This document shows positions 36,830-45,504 of a stretch of DNA of 64,000 bases, piece by piece; the stretch's first letter is position 1, and every line of letters begins with the position of its first letter. The stretch comes from CAYLUN01 sp964386865 (lineage in GTDB: Bacteria > Verrucomicrobiota > Kiritimatiellia > RFP12 > UBA1067). Location of the stretch: contig CAYLUN010000023.1 of assembly GCA_964386865.1 (NCBI GenBank), positions 1 to 64,000 of the forward strand, in the 5' to 3' direction. The position numbers and the translations under genes are program-made. The notes below the pieces were generated by a model. The model was not told the DNA's origin. It searched no databases and was given only the letters and a program-made list of their open reading frames with translations.

Positions 36830-38251
36830 ATGAAGCGACGCGATTTCCTGAGAGCCTTGTCCTTGGCGGGGGCGTCGTGCCTTGTGGCGCGCGCGGCCGA
36901 GAAGCCCCGCAGGCCCAACGTCCTGCTGCTCTACACCGACGACCAGACCTTCGACTCCATCCACGCGCTGGGCAACGGCGAGATCCGCACGCCGAACCTG
37001 GACCGCCTCGCGGCCTCCGGCACGGCGTTCGTGAACTGCTACAACATGGGCGGCTGGCACGGCGCGGTCTGTGTCGCGAGCCGCACGATGCTCAACACCG
37101 GCCGCTTCCTCTGGGAGGCCTGCGCCGTCGAGAAAGGCCTCAAGGCCGAGGCTGAGCGGCGCTGCCTCTGGCCGCAGCTCATGCACGACGCCGGCTACCG
37201 CACGTGCATGACCGGCAAGTGGCACGTCACCGGCATCCAGCCAACCGCGCTCTTCGACGAGGCCCGCAACGTCCGCCCCGGCATGCCCGCCACCTGCGAG
37301 GCGGCCTACGAGCGCCCTCGGGATGGCCAGCCCGACCTGTGGCAGCCGTGGGACGAGTCGCGCGGCGGCCACTGGCAGGGCGGCAAGCACTGGAGCGCGG
37401 TCACGGCCGACGACGCCATCGCCTTCCTTGAGGCGCCCCGGGCCGACGGGCAACCCTTCTTCATCTACGCCGCCTTCAACGCCCCTCACGACCCGCGCCA
37501 GAGCCCCAAGGAGTTTGTCGAGCAGTATCCGCCGGACACGCTCGCGGTGCCGCCGAGCTTCCTCCCGTCCAACCCCTACAAGGACGCCATCGGCTGCGAG
37601 CACGCGCTGCGCGACGAGAAGCTCGCCCCCGACCCGCGCACGCCGCGCGCCGTGCAGGTCCACCGCTCGGAGTACTATGCGCTCATCACCTATCTCGACC
37701 AGCAGCTCGGCCGCGTGCTCGACGCGCTGGAGAAGTCGGGCCAAGCCGCGAACACCGTTGTCTTCCTCACGGGCGACAACGGCCTTTCCGTCGGGCAGCA
37801 CGGGTTCATGGGCAAGCAAAACATGTTTGAGCACAGCATGAAAGTGCCCCTGCTCGCCGCGGGCCCGGGCTTCCCCACGGGCAAGCAGGTCGAGGCGCCG
37901 GTGTACCTGCAGGACGTCATGCCCACCGCGCTGGAGCTGGCCGGCGCCCGCGCGCCCGCCCACGTGCAGTTCAAAAGCCTGCTGCCGCTCGTCCGCGGCG
38001 ACCGCGCCAGGCAGTACGACGCGGTTTACGGCGCCTACATGAAGCTCCAGCGCATGGTGCGCGTGGGCGACCTGAAGCTCATCTGGTATCCGCAGCCCGG
38101 CGTCTTCTTGCTCTTCGACCTCAAGAAGGACCCGCACGAGCTGAACAATCTCGCCGGCGACTCGGCCCACGCGCAGACGCTCGCGACGCTGAAGCGCCGC
38201 CTCGCCGAGCTGATGCAGGCGATGAGCGACCCGCTGCCGCCCCCACCTTGA
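36830..38251 (+). CDS. secreted type I sulfatase (Tat signal)
   Basis: 473 aa. A twin-arginine signal KRRDFLRALSLAGA is followed by the alkaline-phosphatase fold: metal-binding LLYTDDQT, the formylglycine site CVASRTMLNTGR (Cys81, C-x-A-x-R type), TGKWH, FNAPHDPRQ and TGDNGLSVGQHG. Members hydrolyse sulfate esters on carbohydrates; the C-x-A-x-R form needs Cys oxidation by a maturase, which is not in this window. SD and spacing fit translation right after the YhcH-like gene (25 nt gap). It is followed by another sulfatase, so the two probably strip different sulfate positions from the same glycan. Substrate unknown. Confidence 0.92.
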   Translation: MKRRDFLRALSLAGASCLVARAAEKPRRPNVLLLYTDDQTFDSIHALGNGEIRTPNLDRLAASGTAFVNCYNMGGWHGAVCVASRTMLNTGRFLWEACAVEKGLKAEAERRCLWPQLMHDAGYRTCMTGKWHVTGIQPTALFDEARNVRPGMPATCEAAYERPRDGQPDLWQPWDESRGGHWQGGKHWSAVTADDAIAFLEAPRADGQPFFIYAAFNAPHDPRQSPKEFVEQYPPDTLAVPPSFLPSNPYKDAIGCEHALRDEKLAPDPRTPRAVQVHRSEYYALITYLDQQLGRVLDALEKSGQAANTVVFLTGDNGLSVGQHGFMGKQNMFEHSMKVPLLAAGPGFPTGKQVEAPVYLQDVMPTALELAGARAPAHVQFKSLLPLVRGDRARQYDAVYGAYMKLQRMVRVGDLKLIWYPQPGVFLLFDLKKDPHELNNLAGDSAHAQTLATLKRRLAELMQAMSDPLPPPP

Positions 38252-38266
38252 GCGCTGACCGTTCTC

Positions 38267-38308
38267 CAACTCCTAACCCCACAATTCCAACTCCTAAATC
38301 CCAACCCC
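38267..38308 (+). repeat. six 7-nt units in the leader of the second sulfatase
   Basis: Six contiguous heptamers, including two CAACTCC copies and related TAACCCC, TAAATCC and CAACCCC, end one base before the ATG at 38310. The array takes the place where a Shine-Dalgarno would be expected. Confidence 0.7.
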
Positions 38309-38309
38309 C

Positions 38310-39737
38310 ATGAACCGCCGATCATTTCTCCGTTCCCTCGCCTTCGCGGCCGCCGCCGCGGCCAGCCGCGCCGCCGCGCAAGACGCCGCCGCCCCGCTCG
38401 CGGGCCGCCGCCCGAACATCGTCTTCGTCATGACCGACGACCAGGGGCTCGGCGACATGGCCTGGACCGGCCACCCGCACATCCAGACCCCGAGCCTCGA
38501 CGCGCTCCGCAAGCAGTCGCTTTGGTTCTCCGACTTCCAGGTGAGCCCGACCTGCGCGCCCACGCGCTGCTCGATCATGACGGGCCGCCACGAGTTTTAC
38601 TCCGGCGTCACCCACACCATCTTCGAGCGCGAGCGCATGAGCCTCAAGGCCTTCACGCTGACGCAGGCGCTCAAGTCGGCAGGCTACGCCACCGGCATTT
38701 TCGGCAAGTGGCACCTCGGCGACGAGGACGCCTACCAGCCCGGCCGCCGCGGCTTCGACGAAGTCTTCATCCACGGCGCAGGCGGCATCGGGCAGACCTA
38801 CGCAGGCTCCTGCGGGGACGCGCCGAACAACGACTACTTCAACCCCGTGATCCGCCACAACGGCACTTTCGAGCGAACCCAGGGGTTCTGCACCGACGTC
38901 TTTTTCGACCGCGCCCTCGCCTGGATCGACACCCGCCGCAAAGCCAGCGAGCCCTTCTTCTGCTATCTGACGCCCAACGCGCCTCACGGCCCTTACCGCG
39001 CGCCCGACACGTGGAAGAAGCGCTACGTCGACGCCGGGCTCAATGACGACACCGCCGGCTTCTGCGGCATGGTGGAGAACATCGACTGGAACGTCGGACG
39101 CTTGCTCGCCAAGCTCGACGAATGGGGCCTCTCCGAAAAGACACTGGTGATCTTCCTCGGCGATAACGGAACCTGTCAATCAAAGCTCTACGACGGCGGC
39201 ATGCGCGGCGGCAAGGGCACGCCGTTTCAGGGCGGCACGCGCGTGGGCCTGCTCGCGCGCTGGAAAGGCACGCTGCCCGAAGGCGCGGAGTGCCCCGCGC
39301 TCACCGCCCACATCGACCTCTACCCGACCTTCTGCGCCCTCGCGGGCGCCACGCCGCCAGCCGACAAGAAGCTCGATGGCCGCCCGCTCTTGCCTTTGCT
39401 TCAGAACCCGAAAGCCGCGTGGGAGGACCGCACGCTCTTCACGCACGTCGGCCGCTGGAAACCGGGCACCGACCCCGACGAAGCCAAGTACAAGCAGTGC
39501 GCCGTCCGGACGGCTCGCTTCCGCTTCGACAATAACGGCCAGCTTTACGACCTCAAGGCGGACCCGAAGGAAACGACGAACGTCGCCGACAAGCATCCCG
39601 AAGAGGTCGCCCGCCTGCGCGCGGCCTATGACGCGTGGTGGGCCGACGTCCGCCCGTGCATGGAGAACGAAAGCCCGCAGAACGTCCCCGCGCAAAACCC
39701 ATTCAAAACCGCCTACTGGCAGCAGTTCGGCCTCTGA
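38310..39737 (+). CDS. secreted type I sulfatase, arylsulfatase A-like (Tat signal)
   Basis: 475 aa. Twin-arginine signal NRRSFLRSLAFAAAAAA, metal site VMTDDQGLGDMAW, formylglycine site CAPTRCSIMTGR (Cys82, canonical C-x-P-x-R), GKWHLGD, TPNAPHGPY, and FLGDNGT followed by MRGGKGTPFQGGTRV. The MRGGKG motif is usual in arylsulfatase A/GALNS-type carbohydrate sulfatases. The active cysteine, metal ligands and catalytic histidines appear intact. It follows the first sulfatase by 58 nt, and that gap is mostly 7-nt repeats with no SD, so translation may depend on coupling. Substrate unknown; sulfated polysaccharide is inferred. Confidence 0.92.
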   Translation: MNRRSFLRSLAFAAAAAASRAAAQDAAAPLAGRRPNIVFVMTDDQGLGDMAWTGHPHIQTPSLDALRKQSLWFSDFQVSPTCAPTRCSIMTGRHEFYSGVTHTIFERERMSLKAFTLTQALKSAGYATGIFGKWHLGDEDAYQPGRRGFDEVFIHGAGGIGQTYAGSCGDAPNNDYFNPVIRHNGTFERTQGFCTDVFFDRALAWIDTRRKASEPFFCYLTPNAPHGPYRAPDTWKKRYVDAGLNDDTAGFCGMVENIDWNVGRLLAKLDEWGLSEKTLVIFLGDNGTCQSKLYDGGMRGGKGTPFQGGTRVGLLARWKGTLPEGAECPALTAHIDLYPTFCALAGATPPADKKLDGRPLLPLLQNPKAAWEDRTLFTHVGRWKPGTDPDEAKYKQCAVRTARFRFDNNGQLYDLKADPKETTNVADKHPEEVARLRAAYDAWWADVRPCMENESPQNVPAQNPFKTAYWQQFGL

Positions 39738-39749
39738 CCGCCCGACCAG

Positions 39750-39802
39750 CAATTCTAACGATGGCCAAGAAGCGCCTCACGGCGCCACTACAAACCTGAG
39801 AA
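39750..39802 (+). repeat. 40-bp dispersed repeat, copy 2
   Basis: Same element as at 25830-25884: GGCCAAGAAGCGCCTCACGG, then a few mismatches, then CAAAC-TGAG. Here the open frame begins with ATG at 39761 and reads MAKKRLTAPLQT then TGA. It lies in the leader of the following secreted-protein gene. Confidence 0.7.
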
Positions 39803-39820
39803 AGCGAGGTCGTTGAAAAC

Positions 39821-41341
39821 ATGAGCATACGTGAGACGGCAAGTATCCTCTCGACTGTCAGGCAGGCGGGGCGGCTCGGGGCGGCGTGGGCGATCACAGT
39901 TGTGCTGGGCCCGCTCGGCGCGCTTGCCGACATCTTCTGGGACGGCGACAATCCCGCCGGCAACTTCTCCTACGCCAACAACTGGTACTACGACTCCACG
40001 CCCGCCTGGGGCTATGGCTCCGGAAGCCTGCACTTCGCCTACCGCAACAACGCCAGCCAGACCACCCTTTACCATGACCTCGGCTACTGGCCGCAGATCA
40101 ACGACATCGTCTGGGACAGCACCTTCTCTGCGGGCCTGACCCTGAACAGCAGCGGCGGCGGTATCGATTTTAACCAGCGGATCGAGAACAACAGCTACCG
40201 GAGGCAGACCGTCAACTGCCCTCTCTCCGGCGGTAAGAACGGCGCGCCGCAGATCGAGCTGAACCCCGTGAACGGCGACCTCGAAATCAACCAGAACATC
40301 TACAACGACAATGGCAAAGAGTATCACGTCTGGGGCAACGACAACCGCTCGCTGACCCTCAATGCCGCGCTGAGCGGCGGCAACGCCACCAAGCTGCGCC
40401 TCCGGCGCGGCGACACGACCGTATTCCTGTCGGCGGCCCAGAACTGGGGGGACAGCACGCACGGGGTGGAGGTGCCGGCCGGGCAGTTCGTCGTGGGCTC
40501 CGGTGGCAGCCTGAAGGCCGGGATTCCCGTGCTCCTGGGCGGCGGCGGGACGTCCGCCAAGCTCCTGTTGTTGCCGCCCGCCGGTGGCACGACCTTCAGC
40601 CAGCCTGTTACGGTTAACGCCGGAGGGTCCGTCGTGATCGGCGGCCTCTACAACACGAACGGCACGCACACCTTCTCGGGCGACATCACGCTTAACGGCC
40701 CCGTCACGCTGTTCTCAGGCTTCGACCCCGCGACGATCAATTTTACGGGAGGTCTCGCCGGAAACGGCGACGTCACCGTCAACCAGAGCGGGTTTTCGGG
40801 ACGCGTGGTCATCTCGGGGGACAACCCGTTAGGCGGCCACGTCGGCGGTACCGTCGTGACCGCCGGAACCCTGGTCGTCAACGGACGGATCGGAGCGCCG
40901 AGCAGCGTGCTGCAAGTCGCCAGCGGCGCCGCGCTGCGCGGCTTCGGCTACGTCTACCAGTCCGTCGCCGTGGCTGCCGGCGGTACGCTCGCGCCGGGCG
41001 ACGCCGCGCTCGGCACTCTGAGCATCAGCAACACGCTGGCGCTCGCGGGCGAGGCGCATTTCCGCCTCTCAAAGAGCGGCGCGGCGCTCGCGAGCGACCG
41101 GGTCGGCGGCACCGCCAGCGTGGCGGCCGGCGGCGCGCTTGTCGTCACAGCCTCCGGCGACGCGCTCGCAGCCGGCGACGCCTTTTCGCTCTTCGACGTC
41201 GTGCCCGCAGGCGCCTTCGGCACGACCAACCTGCCCGCCCTCGGCCCGAATCTCGCCTGGCACACGACGGACAACTTCAGGACGCTCACGGTCCGCCGAA
41301 GCGTGCGCGGCACGCTGATCATGATGAACCCCGGGCCTTGA
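39821..41341 (+). CDS. secreted beta-strand-repeat protein (506 aa), small relative of the giant family
   Basis: The N-terminus has a signal-like hydrophobic stretch (about 18-36, AAWAITVVLGPLGALA) followed by IFWDGDNPAGNFSYANNWYY, the same Trp/Asn-rich entry motif type as the giant proteins. The body is Gly/Thr/Val-rich beta-repeat sequence (VNAGGSVVIGG, VTAGTLVVNGRIG). The C-terminal region ALAAGDAFSLFDVVPAGAFG with LPALGPNLAWHTT matches the usual end of PVC autotransporter-associated repeat proteins, and GTLIMMNPGP replaces the GTLIKVR tail. No barrel or PEP-CTERM is seen. GAGGT lies about 10 nt upstream of the ATG. Exported; function unknown. Confidence 0.8.
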   Translation: MSIRETASILSTVRQAGRLGAAWAITVVLGPLGALADIFWDGDNPAGNFSYANNWYYDSTPAWGYGSGSLHFAYRNNASQTTLYHDLGYWPQINDIVWDSTFSAGLTLNSSGGGIDFNQRIENNSYRRQTVNCPLSGGKNGAPQIELNPVNGDLEINQNIYNDNGKEYHVWGNDNRSLTLNAALSGGNATKLRLRRGDTTVFLSAAQNWGDSTHGVEVPAGQFVVGSGGSLKAGIPVLLGGGGTSAKLLLLPPAGGTTFSQPVTVNAGGSVVIGGLYNTNGTHTFSGDITLNGPVTLFSGFDPATINFTGGLAGNGDVTVNQSGFSGRVVISGDNPLGGHVGGTVVTAGTLVVNGRIGAPSSVLQVASGAALRGFGYVYQSVAVAAGGTLAPGDAALGTLSISNTLALAGEAHFRLSKSGAALASDRVGGTASVAAGGALVVTASGDALAAGDAFSLFDVVPAGAFGTTNLPALGPNLAWHTTDNFRTLTVRRSVRGTLIMMNPGP

Positions 41342-41345
41342 CGCG

Positions 41346-41373
41346 GGGCAGAGGCCGGACGACTGCTCTGCCC
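41346..41373. terminator. hairpin between convergent genes (8-bp perfect arms)
   Basis: GGGCAGAG and CTCTGCCC flank a 12-nt loop, 4 nt after the repeat-protein stop. It could terminate that gene and, read backward, the subtilase gene. Confidence 0.5.
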
Positions 41374-41436
41374 ACGACCGCCTATGTGCGTGGTGGCGCC
41401 GTCAGTCGCTTACCTGCTAACCTGCGACCGCCGCGG

Positions 41437-44193
41437 CTAGCGCACCGACAGCAGCGTCGCGCGGGTCATGTTCGGCGGCGTCACGCCTGAGAGAACCACG
41501 TCGTCCACGTACCAGCCGGCGCTGGCGGTCGAGCCGTTCGTGCCCAGCCGCCACCGGACGTAGAGGGTCTTGCCCGCATACGTGGCCGCGTCGGTGAGGT
41601 TGACGGTCACCTTCGCAAAGCCAACGCTTGAACCGGTCCACGCCCACCGGTCCTTCAGCGGGTTGACGTCGGACGGCTTGCCCAGGCTCGAGATGATGTC
41701 CGTGTAACCGCCCGCCGAGAACGCCGCTCCCGAGCCGGATGCGGTCACGTCGAACCAGGTGCCGCCGTTGTCCAGCGAGAACTCGAGCACGCCGCCATCC
41801 TTCAGAAGTTCGAAGTCGTAGTCGTGCCAGAACGAAAGCGTCAGGCCCGAACTCTGCGCAGGAATCGCAATCGCGGGCGAGACCGCGCACGTGTCCGACC
41901 GGGTCTCGGCCCCGGCCGAGAACAGCGACCGTGTCGGCGAGACGCTCTTGGCGGCCGAAAGCCCCCACTGGCTCGCGCCGACAATCGACTGGAACGCCCA
42001 CCCCTTAGCCGCGATGGAGTTGGTCTCGAAATCCTCCGCGCGAATCGTCTTGACCACGCCCGCGCCCACGAGGAACGCGTTGTAGAACACCGCCCGCTGG
42101 CCGTCGGGGTTGGTGACGACGAGGTGCCACCAGCCGTTGGTCATGCCCGTCGTGTAGAGCCGCGACTTGAGCGTGTCGCCCAGAACCTCCACGTTCGCGC
42201 CCCTCACGTCCGGCGCGCCGGCGCGGCGCAGCCGCACGTCCGCCCCCAGCATGAAGCGGTCGCCGGCGAGCGTAAACAGGTTCGTGCCCGTGCCGGAGGC
42301 CGGCGCCGAGGCTGTCACAACCGGCGCGAGCGCGGCCGATGCGCCCGCCGCGCCGCTCAGGATCAGCGAGAAGGGCTGGCTGCCGTTGGCGAGCGTGCCC
42401 GCGAAGGTCACGTGCGCGGTGTAGGTGCCGGGTGCGCCGGGCGAACTGATTAGCACTTGCTCCACGTTGTCCGTCGTGTTCGAACCCGCGGTTGCGAGCG
42501 ACGCGAACGTGTTTGTGGTCCAGTCGCCCACGAAGGGCATGACCCACGGCTGGTAGACCGCGCCCGCGGGGCCGGTCACGCGCAGGTCGAGGTTGTTGAC
42601 CAGCCGTGGCGTGCGCGAGTCGTGCGCGGCGGTCGCGGCCCCCGCGGGATCCGTCCAGCAGAGCGTCGCGCGGATCGGGCTTGCCCCGTCCCACGTGAAG
42701 CTGAAACTGGCTGCCGTGCGCGTGGAGCTGACGAGCCTGTCCTCCACCACCCGCCGCGTTCCCGCGTTGGTGCTGTACGACCGCAATAGGTCGGCCGCGG
42801 CCTTGGCGTTGACCAACCCCCAGCCGAACCGATAGTCGGGGCCCGCGTTGCCCAGATCGTCGGCGGTGTGGATGAGTAGCGCCTTGAGCGTGCTGGCCCG
42901 CATGGTCTGGTTCGTGAACAGGATGCCGAAATAGTGAACCAGCAACTGCGCCGTCCCCGCCGCATTGGGGCTGGCCATGCTGGTGCCGCTGATAGTCCCG
43001 TATGCGGTATCCGAAGTCTTGTACGTTGAATACAGGCCTAAACCGTTCGCCACAAGGTCAGGCTTGATGCGCCCGTCGTCTGTCGGCCCCCAGGAGGAGT
43101 AGGATGCCATCGCGGCATAAGGCACGTAACGCACGCCGCCGCTCACGGCGTCGCTCACCGAGCCCACCGTCACGATGTTCTTGGCCAACGCGTGGTAGCT
43201 CATCGAATCATAGCCACCGCGGTAGACACCGTCACCCGGCGGATGGGCCGCGGGATCATACGCGACGGTGGCGCCTCCGACCGACACCAATTGGCCTGCG
43301 TACGGGTTCTCGTTTCGGTCGTTCCCCGCCGCCCAGAACACCAGATAGTACGGCAGGCTATAGGCCAGCGAATCCAGGGTTCGCGCGTTGGTCTCGTACT
43401 TGCCGAAATCATCCTCGACACCTGAGGCGTCCGCGCCCGTTCCGTTCCAGGTGTAGTACGGCGTCGCCGTGTATCCCCAGCCGGCGTATTGCCCGTAACT
43501 ATGGTTGGAGATGTTGAGCTTGCCAGGCTCGACGGGATAAGAGGCCCCGCGCGCCGTCATCTCGGAGGTGTCGCTGTTCCAGTCGTAGCTGTCCACCCGC
43601 ACGGAGGGCGCCATGCCTTTGGCCGAGCTGGAGACGCCAGCCGCGCAGACCGTGCCGACCACATGTGACGAGTGGTCAACCGTCGCGGACGATCCGTCCA
43701 TCGTGGACACGCGGCTGCCAAACTCCTGATGCGTAGTGCGGGCCGAAGAGGCGTCCCACACGCCCACCACGCCCCCGCTGCCGTTCGCGTTGTAGGGGGC
43801 GACACGGATGAGGTTGGCGGCTGTCGAAATCGCGGCGTTGGCGTTGCAGGTGATGCGGTAGAGCGGCTGATCTCCCTCGAAGTCGGCCAGCTCGAAAGCG
43901 CCGCCGTTCGGCAAGTCGCCGCGCAGCGGCAGGCCAAGCCGGAGCGCCCTCGTTTTCGCAGCCTCACGGCGCGCGTTCTCGATCATGCGAATCTCGGCCA
44001 CCACGCGCAGTCGGTTTGCGGGGTCACGCAGATCCCCGCTCCCCTCGATCACCGCTGCGAACCCGCGCCCGCCGTCAGTCCCGTCAGACCATGCGCAACA
44101 GTCTGTCCCGCAAATGAATAGCACATATGCGGCACCGAGCACATGTGCCCGGTACCCGCCTGGAACCCGCCGATTGTCTTCCCGGTGCTTCAT
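41437..44193 (-). CDS. secreted subtilisin-like serine protease (S8) with C-terminal jelly-roll domain
   Basis: 918 aa from ATG 44193; a TTG 33 nt upstream would only lengthen the N-region. Signal-like segment about 14-36. The S8 triad is visible: Asp147 in GVWDASS, His174 in DHSSHVVGT (instead of the usual HGTHVAGT), Ser405 in GTSMASPNAAG, with the oxyanion Asn291 in WAAGND. Then come a beta-sandwich region (SFTWDGASPIRATLCWTDP) and a MAM/immune-inhibitor-A-like C-terminal domain (TLYVRWRLG...GWYVDDVVLSG). It ends RATLLSVR, similar in pattern to the LIKVR ends of the giant proteins. Role in processing surface proteins is speculative; general extracellular proteolysis is equally possible. Confidence 0.88.
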   Translation of the reverse strand: MKHREDNRRVPGGYRAHVLGAAYVLFICGTDCCAWSDGTDGGRGFAAVIEGSGDLRDPANRLRVVAEIRMIENARREAAKTRALRLGLPLRGDLPNGGAFELADFEGDQPLYRITCNANAAISTAANLIRVAPYNANGSGGVVGVWDASSARTTHQEFGSRVSTMDGSSATVDHSSHVVGTVCAAGVSSSAKGMAPSVRVDSYDWNSDTSEMTARGASYPVEPGKLNISNHSYGQYAGWGYTATPYYTWNGTGADASGVEDDFGKYETNARTLDSLAYSLPYYLVFWAAGNDRNENPYAGQLVSVGGATVAYDPAAHPPGDGVYRGGYDSMSYHALAKNIVTVGSVSDAVSGGVRYVPYAAMASYSSWGPTDDGRIKPDLVANGLGLYSTYKTSDTAYGTISGTSMASPNAAGTAQLLVHYFGILFTNQTMRASTLKALLIHTADDLGNAGPDYRFGWGLVNAKAAADLLRSYSTNAGTRRVVEDRLVSSTRTAASFSFTWDGASPIRATLCWTDPAGAATAAHDSRTPRLVNNLDLRVTGPAGAVYQPWVMPFVGDWTTNTFASLATAGSNTTDNVEQVLISSPGAPGTYTAHVTFAGTLANGSQPFSLILSGAAGASAALAPVVTASAPASGTGTNLFTLAGDRFMLGADVRLRRAGAPDVRGANVEVLGDTLKSRLYTTGMTNGWWHLVVTNPDGQRAVFYNAFLVGAGVVKTIRAEDFETNSIAAKGWAFQSIVGASQWGLSAAKSVSPTRSLFSAGAETRSDTCAVSPAIAIPAQSSGLTLSFWHDYDFELLKDGGVLEFSLDNGGTWFDVTASGSGAAFSAGGYTDIISSLGKPSDVNPLKDRWAWTGSSVGFAKVTVNLTDAATYAGKTLYVRWRLGTNGSTASAGWYVDDVVLSGVTPPNMTRATLLSVR

Positions 44194-44247
44194 GACAGCG
44201 CCATCCACCACACATACTAAGAGCAAGTCCTATGCCTTCCTCAGACC

Positions 44248-45501
44248 TCATGCCCGCAGAACGAGCAGCCACGCGGCCACGACCGCCAGCGACACCAGCG
44301 TCACGGGCACTCCGGACAGCGCGTGCTCGCGGAACGAGAGCTGCACGCCAAGCCCGCGCGCCTGCTCGATCACGATCAAGTTGGCGATGCTGCCGATCGT
44401 GATCAGGTTGCCCGCGAAGGTGCTGGCCAGCGCCAGCACGTACCACGCGTGTGCTGGGGCGCCGTCCAAAAACCGGACGAGCAGCATCACGGCGGGTACG
44501 TTGCTGACCAGGTTGCTCAGCGCGGCAGCCACGCCCGTCAGCGCGTACGGACTCGCAAGCGACACGTCGTGCTGCGCCATCCAGTCCAGGGCACGCGCCG
44601 GCAGCCCCGTCGTCTCGAAACCGGCGATCACCACGAACAGTCCGCAGAAGAGCAGGATCAGGCTCCAGTCGATCTGTCCCAGCAGCCTGCGCGCATCCAT
44701 GCGGCGGCTGCACAGCAGCACGCCGCCCGCCACCAGCGCCACCGTCTCGCGCGGCACCGGGGTAAAGAAGAGAGCGACCACCGCCACCGCCACCAGCAGC
44801 CCTTTCCTCACCGGCCAGGGGGACTCCGGGTTCAGGGATCGGGGTTCAGGCTTCAGGCCTCCCGTCTCTCCGTTCAGCGTTGAGCGCTCCCCGAGACTCA
44901 GCCTTCCCCGGTACAGCCACAGCAGAATACCGTACGCCGCGGCCATCGACAGCAGCACCGGCACGGCGCACCACGCGAGGAACCCTCCGAAGTCCAGGCG
45001 GGCCACCTGACCGATCAGCATGTTCTGGGGATTGCCGATCAGGGTCGCGGCCGAACCGATGTTACTGGCGCAGGCGAGGCCGATGAGGAACGGCATCGGG
45101 TTGAGCCCCGCCCTCAGCACCGCCACCGTCAGCACAGGCGTGAACGCGAGGCACACGATGTCGTTCACGAGTACCGCGGAGAGTCCGCCGCTGACCAGCA
45201 TGAGCAACAGAAGGAACCGTTTCGGGCGGGCCGTGAGCCCGGCCAGGGCGCCAGCGGCCTTCGCATAGAAGCCGCTCAGCCTCAGCTGCGCGGAGACCAG
45301 CATCAGGCCAAACAGCAGCAGGAGCGTCGGCGCGTCGATCGCCCCCATCGCCTGCGACAGCGGCAACACGCCCGCCGCCACCATGGCGATCGCCCCCAGC
45401 AGCGCGATGCCCGTGCGGTCCAGCGTCAAACCCGGCACGCCCCCCACCGCAATGCCGCAGTAGGTCACACCGAAGATCAGCGCGCACAGGATGTCCTTCA
45501 T
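44248..45501 (-). CDS. ArsB/NhaD-type (citrate/DASS superfamily) membrane transporter
   Basis: 417 aa with about ten to twelve membrane segments. The conserved re-entrant motifs of the ion transporter superfamily appear twice: SAVLVNDIVCLAFTPVL with NIGSAATLIGNPQN, and LSNLVSNVPAVMLL with AGNLITIGSIANL. Members move Na+/H+, arsenite or anions; which applies here is unclear. A central cytoplasmic loop (about residues 205-230, GGLKPEPRSLNPESPWP) is encoded by a 7-nt repeat array. The start codon is 3 nt after the stop of the upstream lipoprotein gene, so the two form an operon. Confidence 0.82.
   Translation of the reverse strand: MKDILCALIFGVTYCGIAVGGVPGLTLDRTGIALLGAIAMVAAGVLPLSQAMGAIDAPTLLLLFGLMLVSAQLRLSGFYAKAAGALAGLTARPKRFLLLLMLVSGGLSAVLVNDIVCLAFTPVLTVAVLRAGLNPMPFLIGLACASNIGSAATLIGNPQNMLIGQVARLDFGGFLAWCAVPVLLSMAAAYGILLWLYRGRLSLGERSTLNGETGGLKPEPRSLNPESPWPVRKGLLVAVAVVALFFTPVPRETVALVAGGVLLCSRRMDARRLLGQIDWSLILLFCGLFVVIAGFETTGLPARALDWMAQHDVSLASPYALTGVAAALSNLVSNVPAVMLLVRFLDGAPAHAWYVLALASTFAGNLITIGSIANLIVIEQARGLGVQLSFREHALSGVPVTLVSLAVVAAWLLVLRA
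44828..44890. repeat. about nine 7-nt units inside the transporter gene
   Basis: Contiguous heptamers of consensus GGGTTCA (two exact copies, plus GGGATCG, GGCTTCA, CCGTTCA and weaker units) cover 63 nt in frame and encode part of a cytoplasmic loop. Confidence 0.7.
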
Positions 45502-45504
45502 GGG

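Noticed and set aside
36788..38269. Minus-strand frame opposite the first sulfatase
   Set aside because: The sulfatase has the full active-site motif set and a Tat signal; the antisense frame shows none.
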